This document shows, piece after piece, positions 52,231-60,902 of a stretch of DNA of 64,000 bases. Position numbers and translations under genes: made by a program. Each line of letters starts with the position of its first letter. The stretch's first letter is position 1. The notes under the pieces were generated by a model. That model saw nothing but the letters and a program-made list of their open reading frames with translations, searched no databases and was not told the DNA's origin. The stretch is from Pseudomonas bubulae (GTDB lineage Bacteria > Pseudomonadota > Gammaproteobacteria > Pseudomonadales > Pseudomonadaceae), in the NCBI RefSeq assembly GCF_037023725.1, contig NZ_CP146077.1, forward strand, positions 4,811,001-4,875,000. Reading direction: 5' to 3'.

Positions 52231-53091
52231 ATGCAAGACCGTCTGAATCGAAACACTCTGGTTTTGCCCTCCCCGGCAAAGCTTAATCTGATGCTGCACA
52301 TTCTCGGTCGTCGCGAAGATGGCTATCACGAACTGCAAACGCTGTTTCAATTTCTCGACTACGGCGATGAAATGACCTTTGCCGTGCGTGACGACGGAAT
52401 CATTTGCCTGCACACCGAATTCCCCGGTGTTGCTCATGACGACAATTTGATCGTCAAGGCCGCAAAAAAGCTTCAGGCACAATCCGCTTGCCCGCTGGGG
52501 ATCGATATCTGGATCAAAAAAGTGTTGCCCATGGGCGGCGGCATCGGTGGCGGCAGTTCCAATGCCGCCACAACACTGCTCGCGCTCAACCATCTTTGGC
52601 AACTGGCCTGGGATGAAGACCGGCTGGCAGCGCTGGGCCTGACTCTTGGGGCCGACGTCCCGGTTTTCGTTCGTGGCCACGCCGCATTTGCTGAAGGTGT
52701 CGGCGAAATTCTTACGCCTGCCGAGCCAGAAGAACCCTGGTATCTGGTGCTTGTCCCGCAAGTATCTGTAAGTACTGCAGAAATATTTTCAGATCCGTTG
52801 TTGACACGTGACTCTTTGCCCATTAAAGTGCGCCCCGTTCCCAAGGGAAACAGCCGAAACGACTGCGAAGCAGTAGTGAAGGAGCGTTATCCAGAAGTAC
52901 GTAACGCTTTGAATTTGTTAGGTAAATATACCGAAGCAAAATTAACTGGAACTGGAAGTTGTATATTTGGGGCCTTCCCAAACGAAGCAGATGCTGATAA
53001 AGTGCTGCACCTTCTTACAGAGACCCTTACAGGGTTTGTAGCAAAAGGAAGCAACGTTTCGATGTTGCATCGCAAGCTGCAAAATTTGTAA
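52231..53091 (+). CDS. ispE: 4-diphosphocytidyl-2-C-methyl-D-erythritol kinase IspE
   Basis: 286-residue GHMP kinase of the MEP isoprenoid pathway, phosphorylating CDP-ME at the 2-hydroxyl. The catalytic region [13 protein letters not shown] and the ATP loop [18 protein letters not shown] are intact; the C-terminal glycine loop is [13 protein letters not shown]. The start at 52231 is chosen by proximity to the lolB stop. Codon use becomes AT-richer over its last 250 bases, compared with the start of the gene. Confidence 0.97.
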   Translation: MQDRLNRNTLVLPSPAKLNLMLHILGRREDGYHELQTLFQFLDYGDEMTFAVRDDGIICLHTEFPGVAHDDNLIVKAAKKLQAQSACPLGIDIWIKKVLPMGGGIGGGSSNAATTLLALNHLWQLAWDEDRLAALGLTLGADVPVFVRGHAAFAEGVGEILTPAEPEEPWYLVLVPQVSVSTAEIFSDPLLTRDSLPIKVRPVPKGNSRNDCEAVVKERYPEVRNALNLLGKYTEAKLTGTGSCIFGAFPNEADADKVLHLLTETLTGFVAKGSNVSMLHRKLQNL

Positions 53092-53128
53092 AAGGAAACG
53101 GGTACACGGTACTCGTAGCAACAGATAC

Positions 53129-53203
53129 AGGGGCGTCGCCAAGCGGTAAGGCAGCAGGTTTTGATCCTGCCATGCGTTGGTTCGAATCCAGCCGCCCCTG
53201 CCA
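53129..53203 (+). tRNA. tRNA-Gln (anticodon TTG)
   Basis: Complete cloverleaf: acceptor AGGGGCG / CGCCCCT, anticodon stem GCAGG / CCTGC with loop TTTTGAT (anticodon TTG at 53161-53163), T arm with GGTTCGAATCC, discriminator G and an encoded CCA end. It sits between ispE and prs, 45 bases before the prs start, so it may be cut out of a shared transcript. Confidence 0.96.
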
Positions 53204-53248
53204 TTTCTTATACTCATCCAGGTTACCCTCAGCCTTCAGGTACTGCGC

Positions 53249-54190
53249 GTGTCCAAGATGATGGTCTTTACGGGGAACGCTAACCCCGATCTGGCTCGGC
53301 GTGTCGTACGTCAGCTGCATATCCCACTCGGTGACATCTCTGTCGGCAAGTTTTCCGACGGCGAAATTACCGCTGAGATTAATGAAAATGTCCGCGGTAA
53401 AGACGTTTTCATCATTCAGCCGACTTGTGCTCCGACCAACGATAACCTGATGGAACTCGTCGTGATGGCTGATGCCTTCCGCCGCTCCTCAGCGACTCGT
53501 ATTACTGCTGTTATTCCTTACTTTGGTTATGCCCGTCAGGATCGCCGTCCGCGTTCCGCACGTGTGGCTATCAGCGCAAAAGTTGTTGCTGACATGCTTA
53601 CCGTAGTCGGCATCGATCGTGTTCTCACGGTTGATTTGCATGCTGACCAAATCCAGGGTTTCTTCGATATTCCTGTAGATAACATCTATGGCTCCCCAGT
53701 TTTGGTGGATGACATCGAAGATCAGCGCTTTGAGAACCTTATGATTGTGTCCCCGGATATCGGCGGCGTCGTGCGTGCACGTGCTGTTGCCAAATCCCTG
53801 GGCGTCGATCTGGGTATCATCGACAAACGCCGTGAGAAAGCCAATCACTCTGAAGTGATGCATATCATCGGTGATGTCGAAGGGCGTACCTGTATTCTGG
53901 TTGATGACATGGTCGATACCGCCGGCACGTTGTGCCACGCGGCTAAAGCCTTGAAAGAGCATGGTGCTTCCAAAGTGTTCGCCTACTGCACACACCCTGT
54001 GCTGTCGGGTCGGGCAATCGAGAATATCGAAAATTCCATGCTGGATGAGCTGGTGGTGACCAACACCATCCCGCTGTCCGCTGCCGCACAAGCCTGTTCG
54101 CGTATCCGCCAACTGGATATCGCACCGGTTGTGGCTGAAGCGGTTCGCCGCATCAGCAACGAAGAATCGATCAGCGCGATGTTCCGATAA
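53249..54190 (+). CDS. prs: Ribose-phosphate pyrophosphokinase
   Basis: 313-residue PRPP synthase, which makes the PRPP used by hpt and upp in this window. Motifs include the N-terminal [16 protein letters not shown], the ATP site [17 protein letters not shown] and the PRPP loop [17 protein letters not shown] at 53249 (VSKMMVFTG) gives the 313-residue length of the P. aeruginosa protein as I recall it; ATG 53258 or 53261 would be slightly shorter. An intrinsic terminator follows. Confidence 0.95.
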   Translation: MSKMMVFTGNANPDLARRVVRQLHIPLGDISVGKFSDGEITAEINENVRGKDVFIIQPTCAPTNDNLMELVVMADAFRRSSATRITAVIPYFGYARQDRRPRSARVAISAKVVADMLTVVGIDRVLTVDLHADQIQGFFDIPVDNIYGSPVLVDDIEDQRFENLMIVSPDIGGVVRARAVAKSLGVDLGIIDKRREKANHSEVMHIIGDVEGRTCILVDDMVDTAGTLCHAAKALKEHGASKVFAYCTHPVLSGRAIENIENSMLDELVVTNTIPLSAAAQACSRIRQLDIAPVVAEAVRRISNEESISAMFR

Positions 54191-54221
54191 GGGCCCTGCC
54201 CTTTCAGGACTTCTGCTGACG

Positions 54222-54264
54222 AAAAGCGCCCCGCCCCAGCAATCCGTTGGGGCGGGGCTTTTTT
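54222..54264 (+). terminator. Intrinsic terminator of prs
   Basis: Ten-bp GC-rich stem GCCCCGCCCC / GGGGCGGGGC (54228-54237 and 54249-54258) with an 11-base loop, followed by six T. An A run precedes the stem, so it may also work on the opposite strand. Confidence 0.92.
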
Positions 54265-54329
54265 GCCCATACCGTCCATGGCGCTGGTCGCAAACGCCAG
54301 GGCGGATGTGGTTATTTTGGAGATACAAC

Positions 54330-54917
54330 ATGAACGATTTTACTCTGAATGCTGAAGTGCGTTCCGACCTGGGGAAAGGTGCGAGCCGCCGCCTGCGTCG
54401 TCTCGCAAGCCTGGTTCCAGCTGTAGTTTACGGTGGCGAAAAAGCCCCTGAATCCATCAGCATGCTGGCTAAAGAAGTTGCCAAACTGCTCGAAAACGAA
54501 GCTGCTTACAGCCACGTTATCGAACTGACCGTTGGCGGCGTTAAGCAAAACGTGATCATCAAAGCTCTGCAACGTCACCCGGCTAAAGGCCACGTGATGC
54601 ACGCTGACTTCGTACGCGTTGTTGCTGGTCAAAAACTGACTGCAATCGTACCGGTTCACTTCGTTGGTGAAGCGGCTCCGATCAAGAAAGGCGGCGAGAT
54701 CTCCCACGTTGTTGCGGAAATCGAAGTTTCCTGCCTGCCAAAAGACCTGCCTGAATTCATCGAAGTTGACCTGGCTAACGCTGAAGTCGGCTCGATCATT
54801 CACCTGTCGGACATCACCGCTCCTAAAGGCGTTGAGTTCGTAGCTCTGGCACACGGTAACGACCTGGCAGTAGCCAACGTTCACGCTCCACGTGTTGCAC
54901 CAGAAGCAGCAGAGTAA
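54330..54917 (+). CDS. rplY: 50S ribosomal protein L25/general stress protein Ctc
   Basis: 195-residue bL25 of the long Ctc type: the N-terminal 5S rRNA-binding domain ([21 protein letters not shown]) plus a C-terminal beta domain ([23 protein letters not shown]). Codons are typical of a highly expressed gene (many GCT, GTT, CTG). RBS GGAG lies before the ATG at 54330. It is followed by an unusually structured 160-base gap before pth. Confidence 0.96.
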   Translation: MNDFTLNAEVRSDLGKGASRRLRRLASLVPAVVYGGEKAPESISMLAKEVAKLLENEAAYSHVIELTVGGVKQNVIIKALQRHPAKGHVMHADFVRVVAGQKLTAIVPVHFVGEAAPIKKGGEISHVVAEIEVSCLPKDLPEFIEVDLANAEVGSIIHLSDITAPKGVEFVALAHGNDLAVANVHAPRVAPEAAE

Positions 54918-54942
54918 TTCATTACTCTGTCGTTGGAGTCTT

Positions 54943-55056
54943 GAGAAACATCGCGAGCTAACACGCAGCGAGTAAAGCGGACAAGATCGCGAAGTTTACT
55001 CACGTAAACCCGCTTTCTTGTCCGTTTTCGCCGCTAACCGTTAGCGGCGATGTTAT
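54943..55056 (+). other. Structured intergenic segment between rplY and pth
   Basis: Three nested inverted repeats: AACATCGCGAGCTAAC (54947-54962) with GTTAGCGGCGATGTT (55040-55054); CGGACAAG (54978-54985) with CTTGTCCG (55017-55024); and GTTTAC (54994-54999) with GTAAAC (55004-55009). In addition CGCCGCTAAC / GTTAGCGGCG (55029-55049) forms a local hairpin that competes with the outer pairing. It could be an attenuator, a processing site or a small RNA; no function is claimed. Confidence 0.6.
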
Positions 55057-55083
55057 CCACAACTCCATAGAAGGGCCCTTGTC

Positions 55084-55668
55084 GTGACCGCCATAAAACT
55101 GATCGTTGGCCTGGGAAATCCAGGCACCGAATACGAACAGACCCGGCATAACGCAGGGGCCCTTTTTGTTGAGCGTCTCGCGGCAGCCAATGGGGTAAAC
55201 CTCGTTGCAGACCGCAAATATTTTGGCCTGACCGGGCGCTTCAGCCACCAGGGTCAGGATGTTCGTCTGTTGATTCCCACCACCTATATGAACCGAAGCG
55301 GCCAGGCCGTTGCGGCGCTTGCCGGTTTCTACCGCATTGCGCCGGAATCCATATTGGTGGCCCACGACGAACTCGATCTCCCGCCAGGCGTTGCCAAGCT
55401 CAAGCTGGGCGGCGGCCACGGAGGTCACAACGGATTGCGCGACATCATCGCGCAACTGGGGAACAACAAAGATTTCTACCGTCTGCGGCTTGGCATTGGC
55501 CACCCGGGCGTCGCCAGCATGGTGTCCAACTTTGTCCTCGGTCGTGCGCCACGCGCCGAACAGGAAAAACTGGATGCCAGCATCGATTTTGCCCTCGGCG
55601 TGCTGCCGGATATCCTCGCCGGGGAATGGAACCGTGCGATGAAAAACCTGCACAGCCAGAAGGCCTGA
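55084..55668 (+). CDS. pth: Peptidyl-tRNA hydrolase
   Basis: 194-residue Pth, which releases peptides from prematurely dropped peptidyl-tRNAs. The family signature [20 protein letters not shown] with the catalytic His, [11 protein letters not shown] and [13 protein letters not shown] are intact. It starts with GTG at 55084. Cotranscription with ychF, 23 bases downstream, is usual across gamma-proteobacteria. Confidence 0.97.
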   Translation: MTAIKLIVGLGNPGTEYEQTRHNAGALFVERLAAANGVNLVADRKYFGLTGRFSHQGQDVRLLIPTTYMNRSGQAVAALAGFYRIAPESILVAHDELDLPPGVAKLKLGGGHGGHNGLRDIIAQLGNNKDFYRLRLGIGHPGVASMVSNFVLGRAPRAEQEKLDASIDFALGVLPDILAGEWNRAMKNLHSQKA

Positions 55669-55691
55669 CTCTTTTTCCGAGGGGAAACACC

Positions 55692-56792
55692 ATGGGATTC
55701 AACTGCGGCATCGTCGGCCTGCCTAACGTCGGCAAGTCCACCCTGTTCAACGCCCTTACCAAGTCCGGTATCGCGGCCGAGAACTTCCCCTTCTGCACGA
55801 TCGAGCCGAACACCGGTATCGTGCCGATGCCCGACCCACGCCTGGACGCGCTGGCTGCCATCGTCAAGCCACAGCGTATCCTGCCGACCACCATGGAGTT
55901 CGTTGATATCGCGGGCCTGGTGGCTGGCGCATCGAAAGGTGAAGGCCTGGGTAACAAGTTCCTGGCCAACATCCGTGAGACCGATGCCATCGCTCACGTG
56001 GTCCGCTGCTTTGAAGACGAAAACGTTATTCACGTTTCCAACAGCGTTGACCCGAAACGCGACATCGAAATCATCGACCTTGAGCTGATCTTCGCCGACC
56101 TCGACAGCTGCGAAAAGCAACTGCAGAAAGTCGCGCGCAATGCCAAAGGCGGTGACAAGGAAGCCGTAGCCCAAAAAGCCCTGCTGGAACAGCTGATCGC
56201 CCACTTCACCCTGGGCAAGCCGGCACGCAGCCTGATCAAGAACATGGACGCAGATGAGAAAGCCATCATCAAAGGCTTCCACCTGCTGACCACCAAGCCG
56301 GTGATGTACATCGCCAACGTGGCTGAAGACGGTTTTGAGAACAACCCGTTGCTGGACGTTGTGCTGGCTATCGCTGAAGAAGAAGGCGCGATCGTTGTTC
56401 CGGTCTGCAACAAGATCGAAGCAGAAATCGCCGAGCTTGATGACGGCGAAGAGAAAGACATGTTCCTGGAGGCCCTGGGCCTTGAAGAGCCTGGTCTTAA
56501 CCGTGTGATTCGCGCCGGTTACGAAATGCTGGACCTGCAAACCTACTTCACCGCCGGCGTGCAGGAAGTTCGCGCCTGGACAGTAAAAGTAGGTGCGACC
56601 GCCCCTCAAGCAGCCGGTGTGATCCACACCGACTTCGAAAAAGGCTTTATCCGCGCTGAAGTTATCGCCTACGACGATTTCATCAAGTTCAACGGGGAAG
56701 CGGGCGCGAAAGAAGCCGGTAAGTGGCGTCTGGAAGGCAAGGAATACATCGTTAAAGACGGTGACGTCCTGCACTTCCGTTTCAACGTGTAA
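55692..56792 (+). CDS. ychF: Redox-regulated ATPase YchF
   Basis: 366-residue OBG-family P-loop ATPase that binds ribosomes and is linked to oxidative-stress responses. G1 is GLPNVGKST (residues 9-17); G3 DIAG; the NKxE motif that shifts specificity from GTP to ATP is in CNKIEAE; and a C-terminal TGS domain ([16 protein letters not shown]) ends the protein. An RBS GAGGGG precedes the ATG; a terminator follows 15 bases past the stop. Confidence 0.98.
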   Translation: MGFNCGIVGLPNVGKSTLFNALTKSGIAAENFPFCTIEPNTGIVPMPDPRLDALAAIVKPQRILPTTMEFVDIAGLVAGASKGEGLGNKFLANIRETDAIAHVVRCFEDENVIHVSNSVDPKRDIEIIDLELIFADLDSCEKQLQKVARNAKGGDKEAVAQKALLEQLIAHFTLGKPARSLIKNMDADEKAIIKGFHLLTTKPVMYIANVAEDGFENNPLLDVVLAIAEEEGAIVVPVCNKIEAEIAELDDGEEKDMFLEALGLEEPGLNRVIRAGYEMLDLQTYFTAGVQEVRAWTVKVGATAPQAAGVIHTDFEKGFIRAEVIAYDDFIKFNGEAGAKEAGKWRLEGKEYIVKDGDVLHFRFNV

Positions 56793-56806
56793 TACAGCAC
56801 ACGTAT

Positions 56807-56836
56807 AAAAAACCGCGCCCAGGCGCGGTTTTTTTT
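56807..56836 (+). terminator. Intrinsic terminator of ychF
   Basis: Stem CCGCGCC / GGCGCGG (56813-56819 and 56822-56828) extended by AA/TT and followed by eight T (56829-56836). An A tract in front makes it potentially bidirectional. Confidence 0.93.
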
Positions 56837-56916
56837 GGCCTGGCGTTTGTGGCGCACTCCGGGGCGCAACAACGGTCTATGGTTAACGCCATCTCACCTC
56901 ATGATCGGGAGCCTCA

Positions 56917-57981
56917 ATGATTCCCCGCGCCAAATTCCTCAGCCGCTATACCGACCCCATAGTCGAAAAAATCAAAGCCCGCTGGTCCCTGGGCTGGCGA
57001 GACGCCCTGGCCTCAGCCATTGCCGCCGCACTGGCGTGGATTATCGCCCGGCATTTTTTCGGTCACATACACCCCGTGTTTGCCGCAATCAGTGCCGTGG
57101 TGTGCCTGGCTCCAGGCCTGCCCAGTCATGGCAAGCAAGCGGTGGGCCTGATGGTGGGTGTCGCCACCGGGATCATCGTAGGCGAAGCCGCCTTGTGGTT
57201 GCCGGATGCTTACCCGTTGGTGCGTATTGGCTTTGCCACCTTCTCTGCCATCGCCATCGCGGCACTCTATGGCCTGGGGGCCGTGGTGCCCATCCAGGCC
57301 GGTGTATCGGCGGTGCTGATGCTGGCCGTAGGCCCGGAAAGTGCTGGCGTGGTACGGATGCTTGATGTGGTCGTGGGCTCATGCGTCGGGCTGGTTTTCA
57401 GCCAGATACTGCTGACCCCCAACCCGATCGGCATTATCGACAGCTCCGCCAAGGAGTTGCTCGAAAAGCTGGCGTCGGGATTCGGTAAAAGCCTGCAAGC
57501 TCTCGAAGGACAAGATGCGGCCAAGGCTCAAAATGCCGTGCAGATATTTTCCAGGGCCCACGACAGCCTTATTGCCCTGGAGAACGGCATCAGCATGGCC
57601 CGCAATACCGCCCGCTGGACCTTGCGCGGGCGCTTTGTATCACGGGAAGTCAAAGACATTGCCAGCCGTTACGAGCGCCACGCCGTGCGTTTATACGCCA
57701 GCTCCCTGTTGTTTGCAGAAGCCTTTGCCGATGCCTTGCGCAAGGAACAGGGCCCGGCACCGTCCTCCCTCCACGAACGGCTGGCAAACGTTGCTTCAGG
57801 CTGCGCCTCGATCGCCAGCGACGATGAACACCCGGTACTCATCCCCGTAGCCGGCGATGAATCGGCCGATGTTGTGTCAGCACCATGGCAGCTGTGCATG
57901 CAGCACTTGAGCACCGTTGAAAGCGCCCTTCTGACCTTCGGATTTACGACTCAGGGCGATAGCAGAAAAAACCCTGAATAA
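56917..57981 (+). CDS. FUSC family membrane protein (aromatic acid exporter-like)
   Basis: 354-residue protein with about six N-terminal hydrophobic segments (DALASAIAAALAWIIARHFF, VGLMVGVATGIIVGEAAL, FATFSAIAIAALYGLGAVV, VVVGSCVGLVFSQILLT) and a soluble helical C-terminal half, the layout of the FUSC/ArAE family that exports aromatic acids. Substrate unknown. It is the last core-type gene before the T3SS cluster; an inverted repeat follows its stop at 26 bases. Confidence 0.83.
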   Translation: MIPRAKFLSRYTDPIVEKIKARWSLGWRDALASAIAAALAWIIARHFFGHIHPVFAAISAVVCLAPGLPSHGKQAVGLMVGVATGIIVGEAALWLPDAYPLVRIGFATFSAIAIAALYGLGAVVPIQAGVSAVLMLAVGPESAGVVRMLDVVVGSCVGLVFSQILLTPNPIGIIDSSAKELLEKLASGFGKSLQALEGQDAAKAQNAVQIFSRAHDSLIALENGISMARNTARWTLRGRFVSREVKDIASRYERHAVRLYASSLLFAEAFADALRKEQGPAPSSLHERLANVASGCASIASDDEHPVLIPVAGDESADVVSAPWQLCMQHLSTVESALLTFGFTTQGDSRKNPE

Positions 57982-58006
57982 AAATACGAATAAATACCCG
58001 TTTACC

Positions 58007-58040
58007 CTTACCTCCACGAAGTTCGATCCATGGAGGTAAG
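58007..58040. repeat. Inverted repeat at the boundary of the T3SS cluster
   Basis: Perfect 10-bp arms CTTACCTCCA / TGGAGGTAAG around a 14-base centre. It lies in an AT-rich 250-base gap between the FUSC gene and the hrp activator gene. No T run follows; it may end the FUSC transcript or bind a regulator. Otherwise the gap shows no gene. Confidence 0.6.
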
Positions 58041-58231
58041 GCACGCTATCCCTACGCCAATAAATACTAATCCTTACCGTGTCTATGTGTTTTAGCTCTC
58101 GACAGGCGGCCAGTTCAGGCCTTGGTTTAAACCGTCAACACCTTCAAACTATAAAATAAAAAGCGTTGTTTATACCTGTTTAACATTGCGAATTTCCCCT
58201 ATCAAAAAAACATGGCGCCGGAGTATATTCA

Positions 58232-59149
58232 ATGGGATCCTTTCGCCCGGACAAAGAGCCTTCAAGCCTATATTTTTCCGATGACACACAACTTCACGCT
58301 ACTGTCAGAAATGCGGCAGCACAAAATATCGACATAATGCTTCATGGTGAAACAGGCACAGGCAAAGATACATTGGCCGAGCATCTGCATACCTTATCCG
58401 GGCGCCGTGGTCGTTATATTGCACTCAATTGCGCGGCCATCCCCGAGAGTCTGGCGGAAAGCCAGTTGTTTGGTGTCACCCAAGGCGCATTCACCGGCGC
58501 CCTGCAATCACGTGCAGGATTTATAGAAGCTTCAGATAAAGGCACTCTGTACCTGGATGAAATAGACAGCATGCCGCTGGCTTTGCAGGCCAAATTGTTG
58601 CGCGTTCTGGAAACCCGTGGTGTTGAGCGATTGGGCTCGACAACATTCATCCCTGTGGACATGCGTGTGATTGCCTCGGCCCAAACCTCCCTTGCGAAGT
58701 TGGTGGCACAAGGTCATTTCAGGTGCGACCTGTACTATCGCCTGAATGTCGTGAACCTGCACTTGCCGCCTTTGCGAGAACGACGCGAATACATTACCCC
58801 CTTGTTTATGGAGTTTATTCAGCGTGAGGCCCGGCATTTCAACTCATCCATACCAGTACCGAACACTGCGCTGCTACAACAGATCATCTGTCATGACTGG
58901 CCGGGCAATGTCAGGGAGTTACGCTCCGCAGCAAAGCGCTTTGTGCTCGGGCTACCCCCGCTGGATACCTCTTCCTGTGAACATGAATCCACAATTCTAA
59001 ATTTAAAAATGCGCCTGCAACAAATAGAAAAGCAGTTGATCGCAGATTGTTTGCGACGCCACTTTAATTGTATCGATTCTGTGGTAATCGAACTTGGGAT
59101 TGCCAAGCGCACGCTGTACCACCGAATGAAACAATTAGACATTTACTGA
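58232..59149 (+). CDS. Sigma-54-dependent T3SS activator (HrpR/HrpS-like)
   Basis: 305-residue enhancer-binding protein made of a AAA+ domain and a Fis-type HTH with no receiver domain, the architecture of HrpR/HrpS. Walker A is GETGTGKD (39-46), the sigma-54 contact loop GAFTGA (85-90), Walker B GTLYLDEID (104-112), arginine finger region FRCDLYYRLNVV, and the HTH near 278-303 (VIELGIAKRTLYHRMKQL). P. syringae encodes two such proteins in tandem acting as a heterohexamer; here only one is present. It should activate hrpL with RpoN; hrpL is not in the window. Confidence 0.9.
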   Translation: MGSFRPDKEPSSLYFSDDTQLHATVRNAAAQNIDIMLHGETGTGKDTLAEHLHTLSGRRGRYIALNCAAIPESLAESQLFGVTQGAFTGALQSRAGFIEASDKGTLYLDEIDSMPLALQAKLLRVLETRGVERLGSTTFIPVDMRVIASAQTSLAKLVAQGHFRCDLYYRLNVVNLHLPPLRERREYITPLFMEFIQREARHFNSSIPVPNTALLQQIICHDWPGNVRELRSAAKRFVLGLPPLDTSSCEHESTILNLKMRLQQIEKQLIADCLRRHFNCIDSVVIELGIAKRTLYHRMKQLDIY

Positions 59150-59161
59150 GTAGTTCCCACT

Positions 59162-59190
59162 GGAACTGCCCACATGGATATCGACACTTA
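59162..59190 (+). promoter_or_regulatory. Hrp-box-like promoter (HrpL sigma factor)
   Basis: GGAACT-N16-ACACTTA, against the P. syringae hrp box GGAACC-N15/16-CCACNNA: one mismatch in each half, correct spacing. It lies 12 bases after the activator gene and upstream of hrpA, where a hrp box is expected. The predicted transcript would start about 50 bases before the small ORF at 59246. Confidence 0.68.
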
Positions 59191-59245
59191 AATAGCGAAC
59201 AGACGTTCTGTTGCACTCCCAATACCGAACCACAGAGGCACATAC

Positions 59246-59413
59246 ATGTTCCCTTTACTTTCACTTGTAATGCCCTTTGCGAGCCAGGTCCTCAACGCGC
59301 TTGGCGGATTTGGAAACACAAGAATGCCCCCTGCAAACCCGGCAAATACTCACACCAAAAATATCGATCACTCTCAAACGAACATATATATAAATAATAA
59401 AATTTCGTTCTGA
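59246..59413 (+). CDS. Candidate small protein ahead of hrpA
   Basis: 55-codon ORF beginning ATG at 59246 behind CAGAGG. The product has a hydrophobic amphipathic N-terminus (MFPLLSLVMPFASQVLNALGGFG) and a polar Asn/Thr-rich tail (NTHTKNIDHSQTNIYINN). It would be the first gene of the transcript from the Hrp-box-like promoter and ends 31 bases before hrpA. No known family recognised. It resembles small secreted T3SS components in composition only, and could be chance. Confidence 0.4.
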   Translation: MFPLLSLVMPFASQVLNALGGFGNTRMPPANPANTHTKNIDHSQTNIYINNKISF

Positions 59414-59444
59414 CCTTCCTGAGAAAACCAAGAGGATAAAGAGT

Positions 59445-59672
59445 ATGTTTACAGAAATAGTTAGATTCTTTGCAGGAATGGCGCGCGGTGCTGGCGACGA
59501 CCCACTCCAAGCGCAAAAAAACTTTGCGCGCGAACAGGAATGGAAAGCCGCCGCGGCCGCCATGCACAAAACGGGAGTTGACACGAGAAACGGCATAGCC
59601 GCCGGAGTAATGGACTCAAGTAGCAAGTCAATGAATGCAATCTTTGCAGGTGCCAAGGCCATCTCGTACTGA
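59445..59672 (+). CDS. hrpA: T3SS pilin HrpA-like protein
   Basis: 75-residue, Ala-rich, helical protein without signal peptide. Its C-terminus FAGAKAISY closely resembles the NAKGISY end of P. syringae HrpA as I recall it, the subunit of the long Hrp pilus through which effectors pass; the lengths differ (about 113 in P. syringae). Start ATG 59445 is preceded by AAGAGGATAAAGAGT. It is in the hrpA position, after the activator gene and before hrpB. HrpZ, which normally follows hrpA, is not encoded here. Confidence 0.75.
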   Translation: MFTEIVRFFAGMARGAGDDPLQAQKNFAREQEWKAAAAAMHKTGVDTRNGIAAGVMDSSSKSMNAIFAGAKAISY

Positions 59673-59769
59673 TTTTATTCATACCGCCCCATCTCGAATG
59701 GGGCATCCGGCCAATCGGGGCGTGCAGCCACACAAGCATGCAACTACAACTCACAGCTTGAGGTTTCAA

Positions 59770-60138
59770 ATGAAAACCCACTTTCCTTCGAAGCTCCCCC
59801 AGGCCGTCTTGAGTGCCTCTGAACTACCCTCGAACACCCCCGAACTGGCCGATATCCATTGGTTCAACGCCTCTTTGCTTGCCACGGCAACTAAAGCAAC
59901 CAATACCGAGATATCCGATAAATTGACCAGCCACCCACTCAAACAGCGCTCTGCACTTTTAGCGGGTCTGTCGAGTACCGCCGCAAGGGCCCTGCAAAAA
60001 GCCAGTACCAGCACCGACCCCCTCGACATGCTCAAATCCACCCGGGCCCTGTCGGCGCTCCACCTTGAGACCGTGCTGAGCGCCAAGATGATCAGCAAGA
60101 CGTCACAAGCCATCGAAAAACTCACCAATCTGTCTTAG
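59770..60138 (+). CDS. hrpB: T3SS protein HrpB (inner rod, SctI-like)
   Basis: 122-residue helical protein between hrpA and hrcJ, the position and size of HrpB in P. syringae, an SctI/YscI-type inner-rod component. The C-terminal half (DPLDMLKSTRALSALHLETVLSAKMISKTSQAIEKL) shows the SctI-like pattern of a short helix ending in a conserved hydrophobic/basic stretch. Sequence identity is low, so the call leans on context. It ends eight bases before hrcJ. Confidence 0.78.
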   Translation: MKTHFPSKLPQAVLSASELPSNTPELADIHWFNASLLATATKATNTEISDKLTSHPLKQRSALLAGLSSTAARALQKASTSTDPLDMLKSTRALSALHLETVLSAKMISKTSQAIEKLTNLS

Positions 60139-60146
60139 GTAACCGC

Positions 60147-60902
60147 ATGGCAGCGCGCCTGATCAAGAGTGTGTGTTTCCTGCTCGTGCTGGCCGTCACC
60201 GGTTGTGGTGAAAGCGTGGTGCTTCACAGCCAGCTCTCCGAACAGGAGGCCAATGCAGTCATTGCAGAACTGGCAGACAAACAGGTCCACGCTCAAAAAG
60301 TCCCCGATAAAAATGGCATTTCCATTCGTGTCAGAACAGAAGCTATCAGCCGGGCGATTAACTCGCTGTCGGCGGCTGGCCTGCCCAGAACAAAGCGCTC
60401 CACACTGGGTGATATTTTTCGCAAGGAAGGTGTCATTTCTACGCCACTTGAGGAGCGCGCCCGTTACATCTATGCGCTGTCACAAGAGCTTGAAGCCACA
60501 CTGTCGAGCATTGACGGGGTGATAGTCGCGCGCGTGCATGTGGTACTGCCCGAACGTGTGGCGCCAGGTGAGGCCGTGCAGCCCGCATCCGCTTCGGTGT
60601 TTATCAAACACGATGCCAGACTGGACCCCGACGGCATCCAGTCGCGGGTACGGCGGATGGTTGCCAGCAGCATTCCGGGCATGGCAATGGCAATCGACAA
60701 CCCGCACAAAATAACCACGGTTTTTGTTCTTGCCGCCGCGTTTCAGGACAACCAGCAACTGCTGTTCTTCGGACCTTTTCTGGTGCCGCAGCAAGACCTG
60801 GGGTTCTGGAAAAGCCTGTTCGCTGCACTGGTGACAGGGTGCCTGCTGGCAATCATTACGCCAGTTGTATGGTTAAAGCTGCGCAAAAAGGGCTCTGCAT
60901 GA
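60147..60902 (+). CDS. hrcJ: T3SS inner-membrane ring lipoprotein HrcJ (SctJ)
   Basis: 251-residue SctJ/YscJ family protein that forms the inner-membrane ring of the basal body. It has a lipoprotein signal (VCFLLVLAVTGC, Cys20), two ring-building domains (VVLHSQLSEQEANAVIAELADK; LEATLSSIDGVIVARVHVVLPE) and a C-terminal membrane helix (about 222-244, FWKSLFAALVTGCLLAIITPVV). Its TGA overlaps the hrpD ATG in ATGA. Confidence 0.95.
   Translation: MAARLIKSVCFLLVLAVTGCGESVVLHSQLSEQEANAVIAELADKQVHAQKVPDKNGISIRVRTEAISRAINSLSAAGLPRTKRSTLGDIFRKEGVISTPLEERARYIYALSQELEATLSSIDGVIVARVHVVLPERVAPGEAVQPASASVFIKHDARLDPDGIQSRVRRMVASSIPGMAMAIDNPHKITTVFVLAAAFQDNQQLLFFGPFLVPQQDLGFWKSLFAALVTGCLLAIITPVVWLKLRKKGSA

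Noticed and set aside
59068..59397. 109-codon frame across the end of the activator gene and the Hrp box region
   Set aside because: It overlaps the activator's HTH in another frame and covers the promoter; the product is Cys/His-rich without pattern or RBS.
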